This document shows positions 1-8,343 of a stretch of DNA of 50,309 nt, in pieces; position 1 is the stretch's first letter; each line of letters begins with the position of its first letter. The stretch lies in contig JALUFE010000034.1 in the NCBI GenBank assembly GCA_027052175.1, forward strand, positions 1 to 50,309, read 5' to 3'. The notes beneath the pieces were generated by a model that was given only the letters and a program-made list of their open reading frames with translations, was not told the origin of the DNA and did not search any database. The stretch is from Helicobacteraceae bacterium. GTDB taxonomy: Bacteria; Campylobacterota; Campylobacteria; Campylobacterales; Sulfurimonadaceae. The position numbers and the translations under genes are program-made.

Positions 1-74
1 TTCGTGTTTGGAAATATACCGGCTATTAATGTCTGTATTTCTTGAGGAAACATTTCTTTTTTTTCTTCTCCCAT
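1..74 (-). CDS. 5' end of an unidentified gene, cut by the window edge
   Basis: Reading leftward from an ATG at 72-74 gives 24 open codons (MGEEKKEMFPQEIQ...) that run off the window. A purine-rich stretch (AAGGGGAAAGAG) lies just upstream of the ATG and would serve as a ribosome binding site, and an AT-rich region with a TATAAA-like hexamer follows further upstream. The N-terminus is polar and charged, with no signal peptide. Too little is present to name the protein. Confidence 0.5.
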   Translation of the reverse strand, partial: MGEEKKEMFPQEIQTLIAGIFPNT

Positions 75-606
75 TTCTCTTTCCCCTTTTTATAATTTTC
101 TTCTACCTTCAACCTTCCCCCTTCTACCTATTTTTATGTATAATACAAATACAACAATATTTCAACTTACCTTGACATTTTTTTTGATTTTTTATAGATA
201 TAGCTGAACTCTTTGTGAGTCTTGACTATCTCAAATCCACTTAGACTGACAATCTTTTGCGACCTTTCGCTCTGCGGCGATTAATGATTTTTCTTCCGTT
301 CTTTGTCGCCATTCTCGCTCTAAAGCCATGCGTTCGCTTTCTCGGCGTGTTATGTGGCTGGTATGTTCTTTTCATCAGACATATCCTTGTTAAAATTTTA
401 GTGGCGAATTTTACTGAAATATTGCTTAAATTATATTGAAATCATGTATCTCATTGAATCCTCGTCCTGCTCAAAAAAAGTAAATAAACAGGAACAAAAA
501 GCATCATCATGTATTTTCCGTTTTTTAGCTGCACTTAATGTTTGACACTGTATCATATAAACTATAATCTTTTTTAATGTAGAAAATCTCAAAAAACAAG
601 AGAAAA
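75..606. other. 532 bp intergenic spacer between divergent genes
   Basis: The spacer is mostly AT-rich and separates the leftward partial gene from the rightward trio starting at 607. From about 250 to 345 there is a patch richer in GC with several TCGC/GGCG words. A short open frame there (257-439) has no start signal or recognisable protein character, so I do not call it a gene. No tRNA, repeat copy or insertion sequence end is visible. Confidence 0.5.
542..568 (+). promoter_or_regulatory. Candidate sigma70 promoter for the 607 gene
   Basis: TTGACA at 542-547 and TATAAT at 563-568 both match consensus, but the 15 nt spacer is shorter than the usual 16-18. Transcription would start near 575, about 30 nt before the ATG at 607. 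Confidence 0.45.
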
Positions 607-888
607 ATGCAAAAATATAGAACAATCACTCTCTCATCGGTTCTGTTTTTATGGATTACGCTCGCATCGGCTTGGGCGTCGCAGGAAGAAGGAGCGAGTA
701 TTGCGAGAGAGTTCCATCTCGTTCCCGGAACAAAAGCTTCCATCCAATGGAAACGAATCTTTAAAAACAGGCTCAAACGCAAACGATACGGCCTTGACAC
801 CCTCTCGCAAAAACAGTTGCATGAACTCGAAGACTATCTTCTCGAACATGCGGCCGATTCACCGAAACCCATCGTACCAGGACTTTGA
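607..888 (+). CDS. Small exported protein of unknown function
   Basis: A 93-residue protein with a clear N-terminal signal peptide: charged QKYR, a hydrophobic stretch, then an ASAWA-type cleavage region near residues 20-24. The mature part is short and basic in the middle (KNRLKRKRYG), then predicted helical (LSQKQLHELEDYLLEHAADS). There are no CxxCH haem motifs and no lipobox. It ends one base before the ATG of the DUF3373-type barrel at 890, so the two are almost certainly co-transcribed and may be made together. The size and the conserved-looking 'HAADSPKPIVPGL' tail suggest a real periplasmic protein, possibly serving the downstream porin. I cannot assign a function. Confidence 0.75.
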   Translation: MQKYRTITLSSVLFLWITLASAWASQEEGASIAREFHLVPGTKASIQWKRIFKNRLKRKRYGLDTLSQKQLHELEDYLLEHAADSPKPIVPGL

Positions 889-889
889 C

Positions 890-2380
890 ATGGATAAACA
901 TTTTACGATGCTTCTCATCCCCGTCTTGGCGACTCTGCCGCTCTTTGCCGGATCCGACAATGCGGCTTTGAAAAAGATTGAATCGCTCCAGCAAGAACTA
1001 CAACAGCTCAAACAACAACTCGAATCTCAAAATGAAAACATCCTGGAAAATGAGGATATCCTTGAAAAAGTGGAGACAAAAAGTATCCTTGATAAGATCA
1101 ATTTTTCTCCGGATCTTGAACTTCGTTTCGACAAATTACGCTATGAAAACAGCTCCATAGAAGGAGAAAACACGAAAATAGCCCCATCAGACTATACAGG
1201 AAACGCTCCCGCACCAGGTACGCTTAATCGTCGCAGCGGCTATACCAAACATTTCGACATCGCGACAACGATCTACTTCGACTTGCAAATGAGCGCACAA
1301 CTTGATGAACATACAAAATTTCATGGAAAACTCTCGTTCGCCAACACAACCCAGTCACACCAGCGTATGTGCATCCTCTCTCGCGATATCAAAGCCCAAA
1401 ATGCGGAGAGTGCATTCGACGTCACACTTGCCTATATCGACTACACCCCGCGACCGAACACCGATTACAGCTCCACACTGAGCATAGGTATTCTTCCTAC
1501 CTCCAACGGCACACCGATGCAGTACACACAAAACTCACAGCGTTCTTCAATGTTCCCGGCTCTCGTGTTCGATATGAACAGCTACGGCCTCATCTATACC
1601 CAAAAACTCAAAAGCATCTATGCACGCGCCGTTTTCGCTCAGGCCTATACACTGCGCAACATCTTCTACCCCTACCAGTGCAACAGGGAAAACATAGATA
1701 ACGCCACCATCACGGGAATCTATCTCGATGACACTTTCAGAGTGTTGGGATCACGTGCTCTACTCTCGGCAGGTTTCAATGCACTGCTTGATTTCAAAGC
1801 ACACCCCTATTTAGGCCCCGATGTCACCAGTGCCGATACAAAAGTACTCGGAAGCATCTACACGACGGGAATAGGCATAGATCTGCCCAAAATAAACGAA
1901 AGTGCTTTGGATCTTTTCGTTCATACCGCACTCTCCATTCCCAACAGCAACGGCAAAATACAAGATTATAAAATAACGCATTACCAAAACGGGAAAGGGC
2001 TCACTGCCACCAATACACCCGGCTTCACGGAAGCGGACTATGCAAGTGGCACAATGCTCACAAAAAACGGCTATGCTCTCTATTTTGGAACGAAATATAC
2101 TCTCAACGATCGTTTCGATATCGGTGCGGAGTTCAATCACGGCAGCAAATACTGGTTCGCCGCCACCCAGGGAGCGAAAAATATGTTCAACAAACTCGCC
2201 CTGCGAGGAAACGGGTACGAGTTCTATGCTCACTGGATGTTCACTCGTCATATATTTGCGAAATTCGGTTTTCTGGATATGCATGAGAGATATACAGGGA
2301 GCGGCTGGCACTTTGGTGAGCCTGCAAAGAAAAAAGCGGATCAAGAGATCAGCTATGTCTCGCTTCATGCAAAATTTTAA
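890..2380 (+). CDS. DUF3373-type outer-membrane beta-barrel protein
   Basis: The open frame extends upstream to 701, but the ATG at 890 is the sensible start. It follows the previous stop by one base and gives a classic signal peptide (MDKHFTMLLIPV...LFAGS, cleavage near residue 20). The 496-residue product then has a heptad-like coiled coil at about residues 25-60 (IESLQQELQQLKQQ). A long stretch of alternating aromatic/polar strands follows, ending 'SYVSLHAKF' with the C-terminal aromatic residue expected for BAM-dependent barrels. This layout of signal, short coiled coil and barrel is typical of the Campylobacterota DUF3373 porin-like family. The transported substrate is unknown. It lies between a small exported protein and a c-di-GMP protein. 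Confidence 0.85.
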   Translation: MDKHFTMLLIPVLATLPLFAGSDNAALKKIESLQQELQQLKQQLESQNENILENEDILEKVETKSILDKINFSPDLELRFDKLRYENSSIEGENTKIAPSDYTGNAPAPGTLNRRSGYTKHFDIATTIYFDLQMSAQLDEHTKFHGKLSFANTTQSHQRMCILSRDIKAQNAESAFDVTLAYIDYTPRPNTDYSSTLSIGILPTSNGTPMQYTQNSQRSSMFPALVFDMNSYGLIYTQKLKSIYARAVFAQAYTLRNIFYPYQCNRENIDNATITGIYLDDTFRVLGSRALLSAGFNALLDFKAHPYLGPDVTSADTKVLGSIYTTGIGIDLPKINESALDLFVHTALSIPNSNGKIQDYKITHYQNGKGLTATNTPGFTEADYASGTMLTKNGYALYFGTKYTLNDRFDIGAEFNHGSKYWFAATQGAKNMFNKLALRGNGYEFYAHWMFTRHIFAKFGFLDMHERYTGSGWHFGEPAKKKADQEISYVSLHAKF

Positions 2381-2389
2381 AGGATTGTG

Positions 2390-4423
2390 ATGCAGCAGCG
2401 AACCAAGACATATCTCCTGGTGATAGGAGCCATCACGATCCTGCTCTTCTCAGCGGTAGTTATGATACGAAATCTCAGAGAAAACACGAAACTGCTCGAC
2501 GAGATAGCCACGACACAGCTCAAACTCTCATCCTACTCCACAAGGCTTACCAAAGCCATCCAGCACAATCAGGCAAAAACGATCGAAGCACTGGTCATGC
2601 GGGATGAAAGTCTCGAAAAATCAATCAAAACAAGCACAGACGAAATCGTCTCGACCATCAAACAACTCAGCCGCTGCATCGAAAGACATCGACAAATGCT
2701 TCCCACCCAAGTACTCGATGTAATCAAAATACTCAACAGTCGTCTCATCGCCTATGAAAATATGGAAAACTCGGTACTGCAAGCTACCAAAAACAAACGT
2801 CTTGAAGATCTTCAAGACGCTCTTGTCGGATTCAACGCAACGGCAGCCGCCTTCAGTAACGATGTTTTATTGCTGGTAGATCTGACGAACAAACTGCTTC
2901 AGTACAAAATCACACAACTACAGCAACATAACGAACAAACCAATCGTTTTCTGTATACGAGCTATTTCTTTGTAACCCTGCTTTTACTTTTGAGTCTCTA
3001 CCTTATGCAGCGTTATCAAAAAAAGATGATCCAGCAGCTCCACAGAGCCGAAAAAGCGGAAAAAGAGACCAGGCTGCTCTCCCAACGACTTCAAAACTAC
3101 TCCCAAGAACTCGAAATCGAGATCGCAAAAAAAGAGAACGAACTCTATGAAAAAATCTACACAAATCCTATCTCCGGCCTTCCCAACCGTTATAAACTTC
3201 TCCAACAGATGCAAAACAACGAATTTAAATATCTCGCACTGCTCAATATAGACAATTTTCAAAAATTCAACGACGTATACGGAGAAAATATCGGCAACGA
3301 AGCACTCAAGGCAACGGCAGCTTTTCTCCAAGATATCCTTCCAAACAAACACGCTTTGTATCATCTCGGCGGTGACGAGTATGCCATAGCGGCCTTTTAC
3401 GACTCACCGATTGCCAAAGATCAGTTTTTGGAAAACATCCGACAGATCCTCAAAGCTTTCCGAAAAAAAGAGTTCCACATCAAAAACAGCAAGTACACCC
3501 TGAGTATGAGTGCCGGAATCTCTTTTGGAGGCCTGCAAAAGATACTCGCCTATGCAGACATGGCACTCAAAGATGCAAAAAAGAAAAGTACCTATATAGA
3601 AATATATCAAGGCAAAGAACTCGAATCAAAACACAAAGAAGATCTCCGATGTTATCAAAAACTTCTCGATGCACTCCAACACAAAAGAATCGTTCCGTTT
3701 TTACAGCCTCTTCTTCCTCTTCAAAATCCCAATCTACCGATAAAATACGAATCGCTCGTACGACTTGTCGACAAAGAGGGTAAAGCGATACCGCCGATCA
3801 ATTTTCTTCGCATAGCCAAACAGAATCGCGTCTATCACAAAATAACCGGCACAATGATCAAGCAAACCTTTGCATTGATCGAGAAATACAATCTCTTTCT
3901 CTCCATCAATCTCTCGATGGCAGATATAACGAATGAAAAAACCAAGCGGATGATTTTCGAAAAACTTGAAAACTTCGAAGCGTGTGAAAAGATCACTTTC
4001 GAGCTGCTTGAAACGGAGGATTTCGAAGACTACAGCAGTGTCTACGAATTTTGCATCCAAGCCAAAAGCTACGGTGTCTCCCTTGCCCTCGATGATTTTG
4101 GAAGCGGATACTCAAACTTCTCCCATATCATTCATCTTCCTGTGGACTATATCAAAATCGATGCTTCCCTAGTCTCCAATGTCGCACGTGATCATGCCTC
4201 CCAGCTTATGATAGAGATGATTGTCCTGCTTGCAAAAAAAATAGGAGTAAAAACTGTAGCGGAGTTTGTCAGCTCAAAAGAGATTATGGAACTTGTCATG
4301 CAGCTTGGAGTCGATTATGCCCAGGGGTTTTATCTTGGCCGGCCTGAGCCTGTGGAGTATTATTTGAAACATCCTCCGGCTTTGCCCGCACGGGGAGACA
4401 AAGCAGAGGGGATGAATATATAG
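2390..4423 (+). CDS. Membrane GGDEF-EAL protein (c-di-GMP turnover)
   Basis: A GTG at 2387 precedes an ATG at 2390. The Shine-Dalgarno AAAGGA (2379-2384) is too close to the GTG, so the ATG is preferred. Order of parts: TM1 (about residues 8-25), a periplasmic helical region of about 160 residues, TM2 (about 190-208), a cytoplasmic coiled coil, GGDEF (about 260-410) and EAL (about 425-665). The GGDEF signature reads GGDEY and there is no RxxD inhibitory site before it, so cyclase activity is uncertain. The EAL domain keeps YESLVRL (EAL written ESL), NLS, FELLETE, DDFGSGYSN, YIKID, AEF and AQGFYLG. The metal and catalytic residues are therefore in place and phosphodiesterase activity is likely. 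The helical periplasmic part suggests sensing of an external signal, perhaps linked to the upstream porin pair. Confidence 0.9.
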   Translation: MQQRTKTYLLVIGAITILLFSAVVMIRNLRENTKLLDEIATTQLKLSSYSTRLTKAIQHNQAKTIEALVMRDESLEKSIKTSTDEIVSTIKQLSRCIERHRQMLPTQVLDVIKILNSRLIAYENMENSVLQATKNKRLEDLQDALVGFNATAAAFSNDVLLLVDLTNKLLQYKITQLQQHNEQTNRFLYTSYFFVTLLLLLSLYLMQRYQKKMIQQLHRAEKAEKETRLLSQRLQNYSQELEIEIAKKENELYEKIYTNPISGLPNRYKLLQQMQNNEFKYLALLNIDNFQKFNDVYGENIGNEALKATAAFLQDILPNKHALYHLGGDEYAIAAFYDSPIAKDQFLENIRQILKAFRKKEFHIKNSKYTLSMSAGISFGGLQKILAYADMALKDAKKKSTYIEIYQGKELESKHKEDLRCYQKLLDALQHKRIVPFLQPLLPLQNPNLPIKYESLVRLVDKEGKAIPPINFLRIAKQNRVYHKITGTMIKQTFALIEKYNLFLSINLSMADITNEKTKRMIFEKLENFEACEKITFELLETEDFEDYSSVYEFCIQAKSYGVSLALDDFGSGYSNFSHIIHLPVDYIKIDASLVSNVARDHASQLMIEMIVLLAKKIGVKTVAEFVSSKEIMELVMQLGVDYAQGFYLGRPEPVEYYLKHPPALPARGDKAEGMNI

Positions 4424-4424
4424 A

Positions 4425-7001
4425 TTATGAGATATTGACAATCACTTCGTTGCCGTCGTAGTCGAACTCGACTTTATTGCCCTCTTTGACTCTGTCTTCG
4501 AGGATAAGCTCTGCAAGTCTGTCTTCGACGATCTCATAAAGAGCACGTTTGAGCGGTCTCGCACCAAAGACAGGATCGAATCCTGCCTCGGCGATATACT
4601 CTTTGGCGCGCTCTGTAAGAGTGATAGTGATATCTCTCTCTTCAAGCTTCTTGGCGATTTCGCTGAAGAAGATCTCAACGATCCCTTTGATCTCCTCTTT
4701 GCCAAGAGCGTTGAAGATGACCACTTCATCCAGACGGTTGAGGAACTCCGGCTTGAAGTGCGCTCTCAGGTCTGGCTTGATGAGTTCTTCGACATCATCG
4801 CCCGGCTTGGCATCCATGATCTTCGCACTTCCGATGTTGGAAGTCAGGATGATGATCGTGTTGCTAAAATCAACCGTTACACCCTTGTTGTCGGTAAGCC
4901 TTCCATCATCGAGTACCTGCAAGAGGATGTTAAACACATCCGGATGCGCTTTTTCGACCTCATCGAAGAGTACGACGCTGTATGGCTTTCTTCTAACAGC
5001 CTCCGTAAGCTGTCCGCCCTCTTCATAGCCGACATAACCCGGTGCCGCACCGACAAGTCGAGAGACCGCATGTTTCTCCATATACTCACTCATATCGATG
5101 CGGATCATCGCATCTTCGCTGTCGAAGAGGAACTTCGCAAGCGTCTTGGCAGTTTGTGTCTTCCCGACTCCCGTCGGTCCAAGAAAGAGGAAGCTTCCTA
5201 TCGGTCTGTTCTTATCACTTAGACCCGCTTTGTTACGCTTGATTGCACGTGCGACGGCATGGATCGCTTTTGGCTGACCGACAACCGCTTTTTTAAGCTC
5301 ATCTTCGATGTGAAGGATCTTGTCCTTCTCGCTTTGGAGCATCTTATTAACCGGGATGCCTGTCCAGCGGCTGATGATATTGGCAATCGCCTCTTCATCG
5401 ACTGCGTTTTTAAGCAGCGTTCCCTCTTTTTGCATCTCCTTCCACTGCTCCTGAAGACGCTTCTCCTCCTCTTGAAGTTTTGGAATCTCACCATATTCGA
5501 TCTCGGCCGCCTTATTGTAATCGCCCTGATTTTTCGCTAGCTCGGCCTCACGCTTCTTATTCTCGATATCGATCTTGATAGAAGCGATACGCTCGAAGAT
5601 CTCCTTCTCACGGTTGAACTGCGCCTCAAGGCGGCGTTTCTCTTCTTCGGCATCGGCGAGCTCTTTTTCTATCTCGTCAAGGCGCTTTTTGTTCTGCTCG
5701 GTCTCTTCCATCTTGAGCGCCTCTTTCTCGACATTGAGCTCCTGGATCTTTCTTTTGATCTTGGCAAGCTCATGCGGCTCGGACTCGATCTGCATCTTGA
5801 GCTCTGCTGCTGCTTCGTCGATCAAGTCGATCGCCTTGTCCGGCAAGAAACGATCAGTGATATAGCGTGCACTGAGCTTCGCTGCCGCTACAAGTGCACT
5901 GTCGGTGATCGTTACGTTGTGATGCGCCTCAAGCGACTCTTTGATACCACGAAGGATCTGGAGCGCCTGGTTGATTGTCGGCTCATCGACACTGACCGGT
6001 TGGAAGCGTCTCTGGAGTGCGGCATCTTTTTCGAAGTACTTTCTGTACTCTTTGAGCGTTGTCGCACCGATGGTGTGCAACTCACCACGCGCAAGTGCCG
6101 GTTTGAGGATGTTCGCAGCATCCATACTTCCTTCACTCGCACCCGCTCCAACAATCGTATGGATCTCGTCGATAAAGAGAATGATATTACCGTTCTCTTT
6201 GACCTCATCCACAACCGCCTTGAGTCTGTCCTCGAACTCACCGCGATACTTCGCACCGGCAATGAGTGCGGTCATATCGAGTGCTATAACCTTTTTGTTC
6301 TGCAAGCTTGTAGGCACCTCTTTGTTGAAGATGCGCTGTGCAAGCCCCTCAACCAGTGCCGTTTTACCAACCCCAGGCTCACCGAGCAGGATCGGGTTGT
6401 TCTTCGTTTTACGAATAAGGATCTGCATGACACGGTTGATCTCTTCATCACGTCCGATAACCGGCGGCAGTTCACCCGCAGCCGCCTTGGCTGTGAGATC
6501 TATACCATACTTACTGAGACTGTCTAACGTCTCATCCGCACTCTGGCTGTCTATCTTTGCACCCCCACGAGCGGCTTCAATGTTTTTCTCAAGCTCCATC
6601 AGATCCACATACTTGGAGATGATGGACTTAAACGGCTCGCTTCTGAGATTGGCGAGGATGTAAGTATCGACTGCAAGGAACTGATCCCCCATCTCCGTCA
6701 TTTTCCCCATCGCTCGCTGCAATGAGTCGGCAAACTCTTTGGAGAGTCTTATGTTCTCTTTCGTTACACTCGAAACCTTTGGCAGCTTGTTCGCTTCACT
6801 CTTGACATCGAGCTCCATCGCCGCCTTGTCAACGTTCATTTTGTTAAACATCTGATTGAGCACACTGTCGGTATTTGTCAGCTGAGCCCAGAGAAAGTGG
6901 ATCGGTGTCACCTCCTGGTTTTGGTTATGCAGTGCTAACGATATAGCGGACTCTATCGCCTCGGTCATGTTGTTGGTTAATTTTTCAAAAATCTGTTTCA
7001 T
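4425..7001 (-). CDS. clpB: ClpB, ATP-dependent protein disaggregase
   Basis: An 858-residue Hsp100 disaggregase, which works with DnaK to dissolve heat-induced aggregates. Order: N-terminal Clp repeat domain (about 1-145), AAA-1 with Walker A GEPGVGKT and Walker [10 protein letters not shown], a coiled-coil middle domain rich in K/E (about 405-525) that sets ClpB apart from ClpA and ClpC, AAA-2 with GPTGVGKT and [11 protein letters not shown], then the C-terminal small domain. The length is normal. AAGGAG lies 5-10 nt before the ATG. Its leader is unusual: a consensus promoter at 7301-7329 would start transcription at the edge of a 273 bp palindromic element that fills nearly all of the 5' UTR. 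The 3' end abuts the convergent GGDEF-EAL gene with one base between them. Confidence 0.98.
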   Translation of the reverse strand: MKQIFEKLTNNMTEAIESAISLALHNQNQEVTPIHFLWAQLTNTDSVLNQMFNKMNVDKAAMELDVKSEANKLPKVSSVTKENIRLSKEFADSLQRAMGKMTEMGDQFLAVDTYILANLRSEPFKSIISKYVDLMELEKNIEAARGGAKIDSQSADETLDSLSKYGIDLTAKAAAGELPPVIGRDEEINRVMQILIRKTKNNPILLGEPGVGKTALVEGLAQRIFNKEVPTSLQNKKVIALDMTALIAGAKYRGEFEDRLKAVVDEVKENGNIILFIDEIHTIVGAGASEGSMDAANILKPALARGELHTIGATTLKEYRKYFEKDAALQRRFQPVSVDEPTINQALQILRGIKESLEAHHNVTITDSALVAAAKLSARYITDRFLPDKAIDLIDEAAAELKMQIESEPHELAKIKRKIQELNVEKEALKMEETEQNKKRLDEIEKELADAEEEKRRLEAQFNREKEIFERIASIKIDIENKKREAELAKNQGDYNKAAEIEYGEIPKLQEEEKRLQEQWKEMQKEGTLLKNAVDEEAIANIISRWTGIPVNKMLQSEKDKILHIEDELKKAVVGQPKAIHAVARAIKRNKAGLSDKNRPIGSFLFLGPTGVGKTQTAKTLAKFLFDSEDAMIRIDMSEYMEKHAVSRLVGAAPGYVGYEEGGQLTEAVRRKPYSVVLFDEVEKAHPDVFNILLQVLDDGRLTDNKGVTVDFSNTIIILTSNIGSAKIMDAKPGDDVEELIKPDLRAHFKPEFLNRLDEVVIFNALGKEEIKGIVEIFFSEIAKKLEERDITITLTERAKEYIAEAGFDPVFGARPLKRALYEIVEDRLAELILEDRVKEGNKVEFDYDGNEVIVNIS

Positions 7002-7019
7002 TTTTCTCTCCTTTTTTAT

Positions 7020-7292
7020 TAACTGACCTTACGCACCATATCATAAACTGAGCGAAAAGCCAAAGCGTCAGCTGCAAGGCGGAGGTTTTTCAGCGTAGCC
7101 AAAGCTACGGTGAAAGTTCTCCAACGAAGTCAGATGATGCTTTATCTTTTCGCCCTACGGGTGGCTTTTGCGACACGCGATTGACTTCGTTACACCTCCT
7201 CAGTGTAGCTTTGGCTATGCTTCGTCGGTGTGCCTTGCACTCACATATCGTAAAAACCACTCAGTTTATGATATAGTGCGTAAGGTCAGTTA
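7020..7292. repeat. Palindromic Y-shaped intergenic element, copy A (clpB leader)
   Basis: Outer inverted arms of 33 nt (7020-7052 and 7260-7292) match at 32 positions; the single mismatch becomes a G-U pair in leftward RNA. They begin TAACTGACCTTACGCAC. Between the arms lie two further imperfect stem-loops, 7052-7153 and 7161-7260. The first has an apical hairpin at GTAGC/GCTAC (7095-7108) and the second at TAGC/GCTA. In both inner stems a GCAAGGC word on one arm faces AACGAAGTC on the other. Copy B (31991-32302) is the same element in the opposite orientation. It lies wholly in the clpB 5' leader, 18-19 nt before the start codon. There is no open reading frame inside. Confidence 0.9.
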
Positions 7293-7300
7293 TTAGAACT

Positions 7301-7329
7301 ATTATACTGATTGAGTTCTTTTATGTCAA
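7301..7329 (-). promoter_or_regulatory. Consensus sigma70 promoter of clpB
   Basis: On the minus strand TTGACA (complement of 7324-7329) and TATAAT (complement of 7301-7306) are separated by exactly 17 nt. Transcription is expected near 7294, two bases before the edge of repeat copy A. The spacer contains ACTCAA, which resembles half of an HspR-type heat-shock operator, but no inverted partner is present. Confidence 0.8.
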
Positions 7330-7365
7330 TCTATTTTCATAAATCTGGCGTAATTATACTGAGAT

Positions 7366-7394
7366 AAAAAAAGAAATAGTGCCACTTTAGTGGC
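7366..7394 (-). terminator. Probable intrinsic terminator of the 7450 gene
   Basis: In the minus-strand transcript GCCACT and AGTGGC (complement of 7381-7394) form a six-pair hairpin with a two-base loop. After five bases it is followed by a U-rich run (complement of 7366-7375). The offset of the U-run makes it weaker than a textbook terminator. Confidence 0.5.
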
Positions 7395-7406
7395 GAAGAG
7401 GATTGA

Positions 7407-7477
7407 GGGTTCAGATTTCAGGTTTCAGTTTTAGAGTTCAGAACAAGGTTTATAAAACTACCCTGAAATCTGAATCC
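7407..7477. repeat. Heptanucleotide repeat patches forming an inverted pair
   Basis: Two patches are built from TCAGATT/TCAGGTT-like 7-mers. One is intergenic (about 7410-7440, reading TTCAGAT TTCAGGT TTCAG) and one is in the opposite sense within the last codons of the 7450 gene (about 7462-7488). The best matching 16 nt (7407-7422 and 7462-7477) are inverted with one mismatch, so they could also pair in RNA. Confidence 0.55.
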
Positions 7478-8337
7478 TGATTCCTGAGCGCCATTCTTTC
7501 ATACCTCTCAATCATACTCTCATTGCCCCTCACACCTCCACTGTGAATATAACAAATCTCTTCATCTGTCTGTTCAAGCAACATCTTCCACATCAGCGGC
7601 GCATAGAGCAGATCGAACTCTATACCTGTTTCCTCTTTAAGTTTACTATATATCTGCCACAATTCCCTGTAAGGTCTGCCGAATGCATACTTTCTGTCAC
7701 TTTCAAGGATTATCAGATTTGAAGGGATGTCGGCCAATGCACGCATCTGCTCTTTGAGATACTCGGCATCTCCCACTGCCGGCGTCGTGTATATACGGTA
7801 CTCCGGCAGAGAGTGTGCCAAAAAGAGTGCCGTCGTTCCCGTTCCGCTTGGAGTGGCCAAAGCTTTACCGGGCACTTCCTGTTTTCTGATCTCTTCGGCA
7901 AGTTTCTCTATGCCTTTTTTGGCATCACTGCCCGCTCCCCCCTGATGTACGATCAATGTCCTGGAATCCTCCTCTATCGTCAATGAAGCGATAAACTCTT
8001 TATAGAGTGGATGCTCTATTTCGTAGTGGCGCATGCCGAGTTCAAGTGCGTAGCGATAATTACCCTTTGGCATAGCCTTTTGCGTTTTGGAGAGAGGTTT
8101 GGTATAGTAGTGAAATTCCCAGCCTTTGTCTTGACAAACCTTGGCAATGGAGAGCATCGCATTTGACTGTGTTCCGCCATACGATATCACTCGATCGAGT
8201 GTATGCGAAGCAGTTTGAATAAGCGAGTAGAGTTTTCGATATTTATTACCACTCAAATAGGGGTCTATAAGATCATCCCGTTTGATGAGGAATTCTCGAC
8301 CGTTGATTTCAACAGCCGAGAGCGGTGTCGGAAGCAT
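7450..8337 (-). CDS. PLP enzyme of the ACC deaminase / D-cysteine desulfhydrase family
   Basis: A 295-residue fold-type II PLP enzyme. The N-terminus carries IKRDDLIDPYLSGNKYRKL, in which the lysine of GNKYRKL is the expected Schiff-base residue. It is followed by YGGTQSNA, which is the substrate carboxylate and PLP contact region, and PSGTGTTALF, the phosphate-binding loop. Proteins of this family deaminate 1-aminocyclopropane-1-carboxylate or release H2S and pyruvate from D-cysteine. The exact substrate cannot be told from sequence alone, and D-cysteine desulfhydration is the commoner role in bacteria outside the plant environment. It follows the PEB4-like gene by 6 bp on the same strand. 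The last ten codons coincide with a heptanucleotide repeat patch, so the C-terminus (QDSDFRVVL) may be a recent addition. Confidence 0.8.
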   Translation of the reverse strand: MLPTPLSAVEINGREFLIKRDDLIDPYLSGNKYRKLYSLIQTASHTLDRVISYGGTQSNAMLSIAKVCQDKGWEFHYYTKPLSKTQKAMPKGNYRYALELGMRHYEIEHPLYKEFIASLTIEEDSRTLIVHQGGAGSDAKKGIEKLAEEIRKQEVPGKALATPSGTGTTALFLAHSLPEYRIYTTPAVGDAEYLKEQMRALADIPSNLIILESDRKYAFGRPYRELWQIYSKLKEETGIEFDLLYAPLMWKMLLEQTDEEICYIHSGGVRGNESMIERYERMALRNQDSDFRVVL

Positions 8338-8343
8338 AGAGGA

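Noticed and set aside
257-439. 60-codon open frame with hydrophobic segments
   Set aside because: It starts without a ribosome site, is not followed or preceded by co-directional genes, and its residue pattern looks like translated non-coding DNA.
5772-6527. 251-codon open frame opposite clpB
   Set aside because: Shadow of the highly conserved AAA-1 region of ClpB, with no independent support.
7018-7296. Target-site duplication around copy A
   Set aside because: ATT occurs on both sides, but three AT-rich bases are not informative and copies B and C show no matching flanks.
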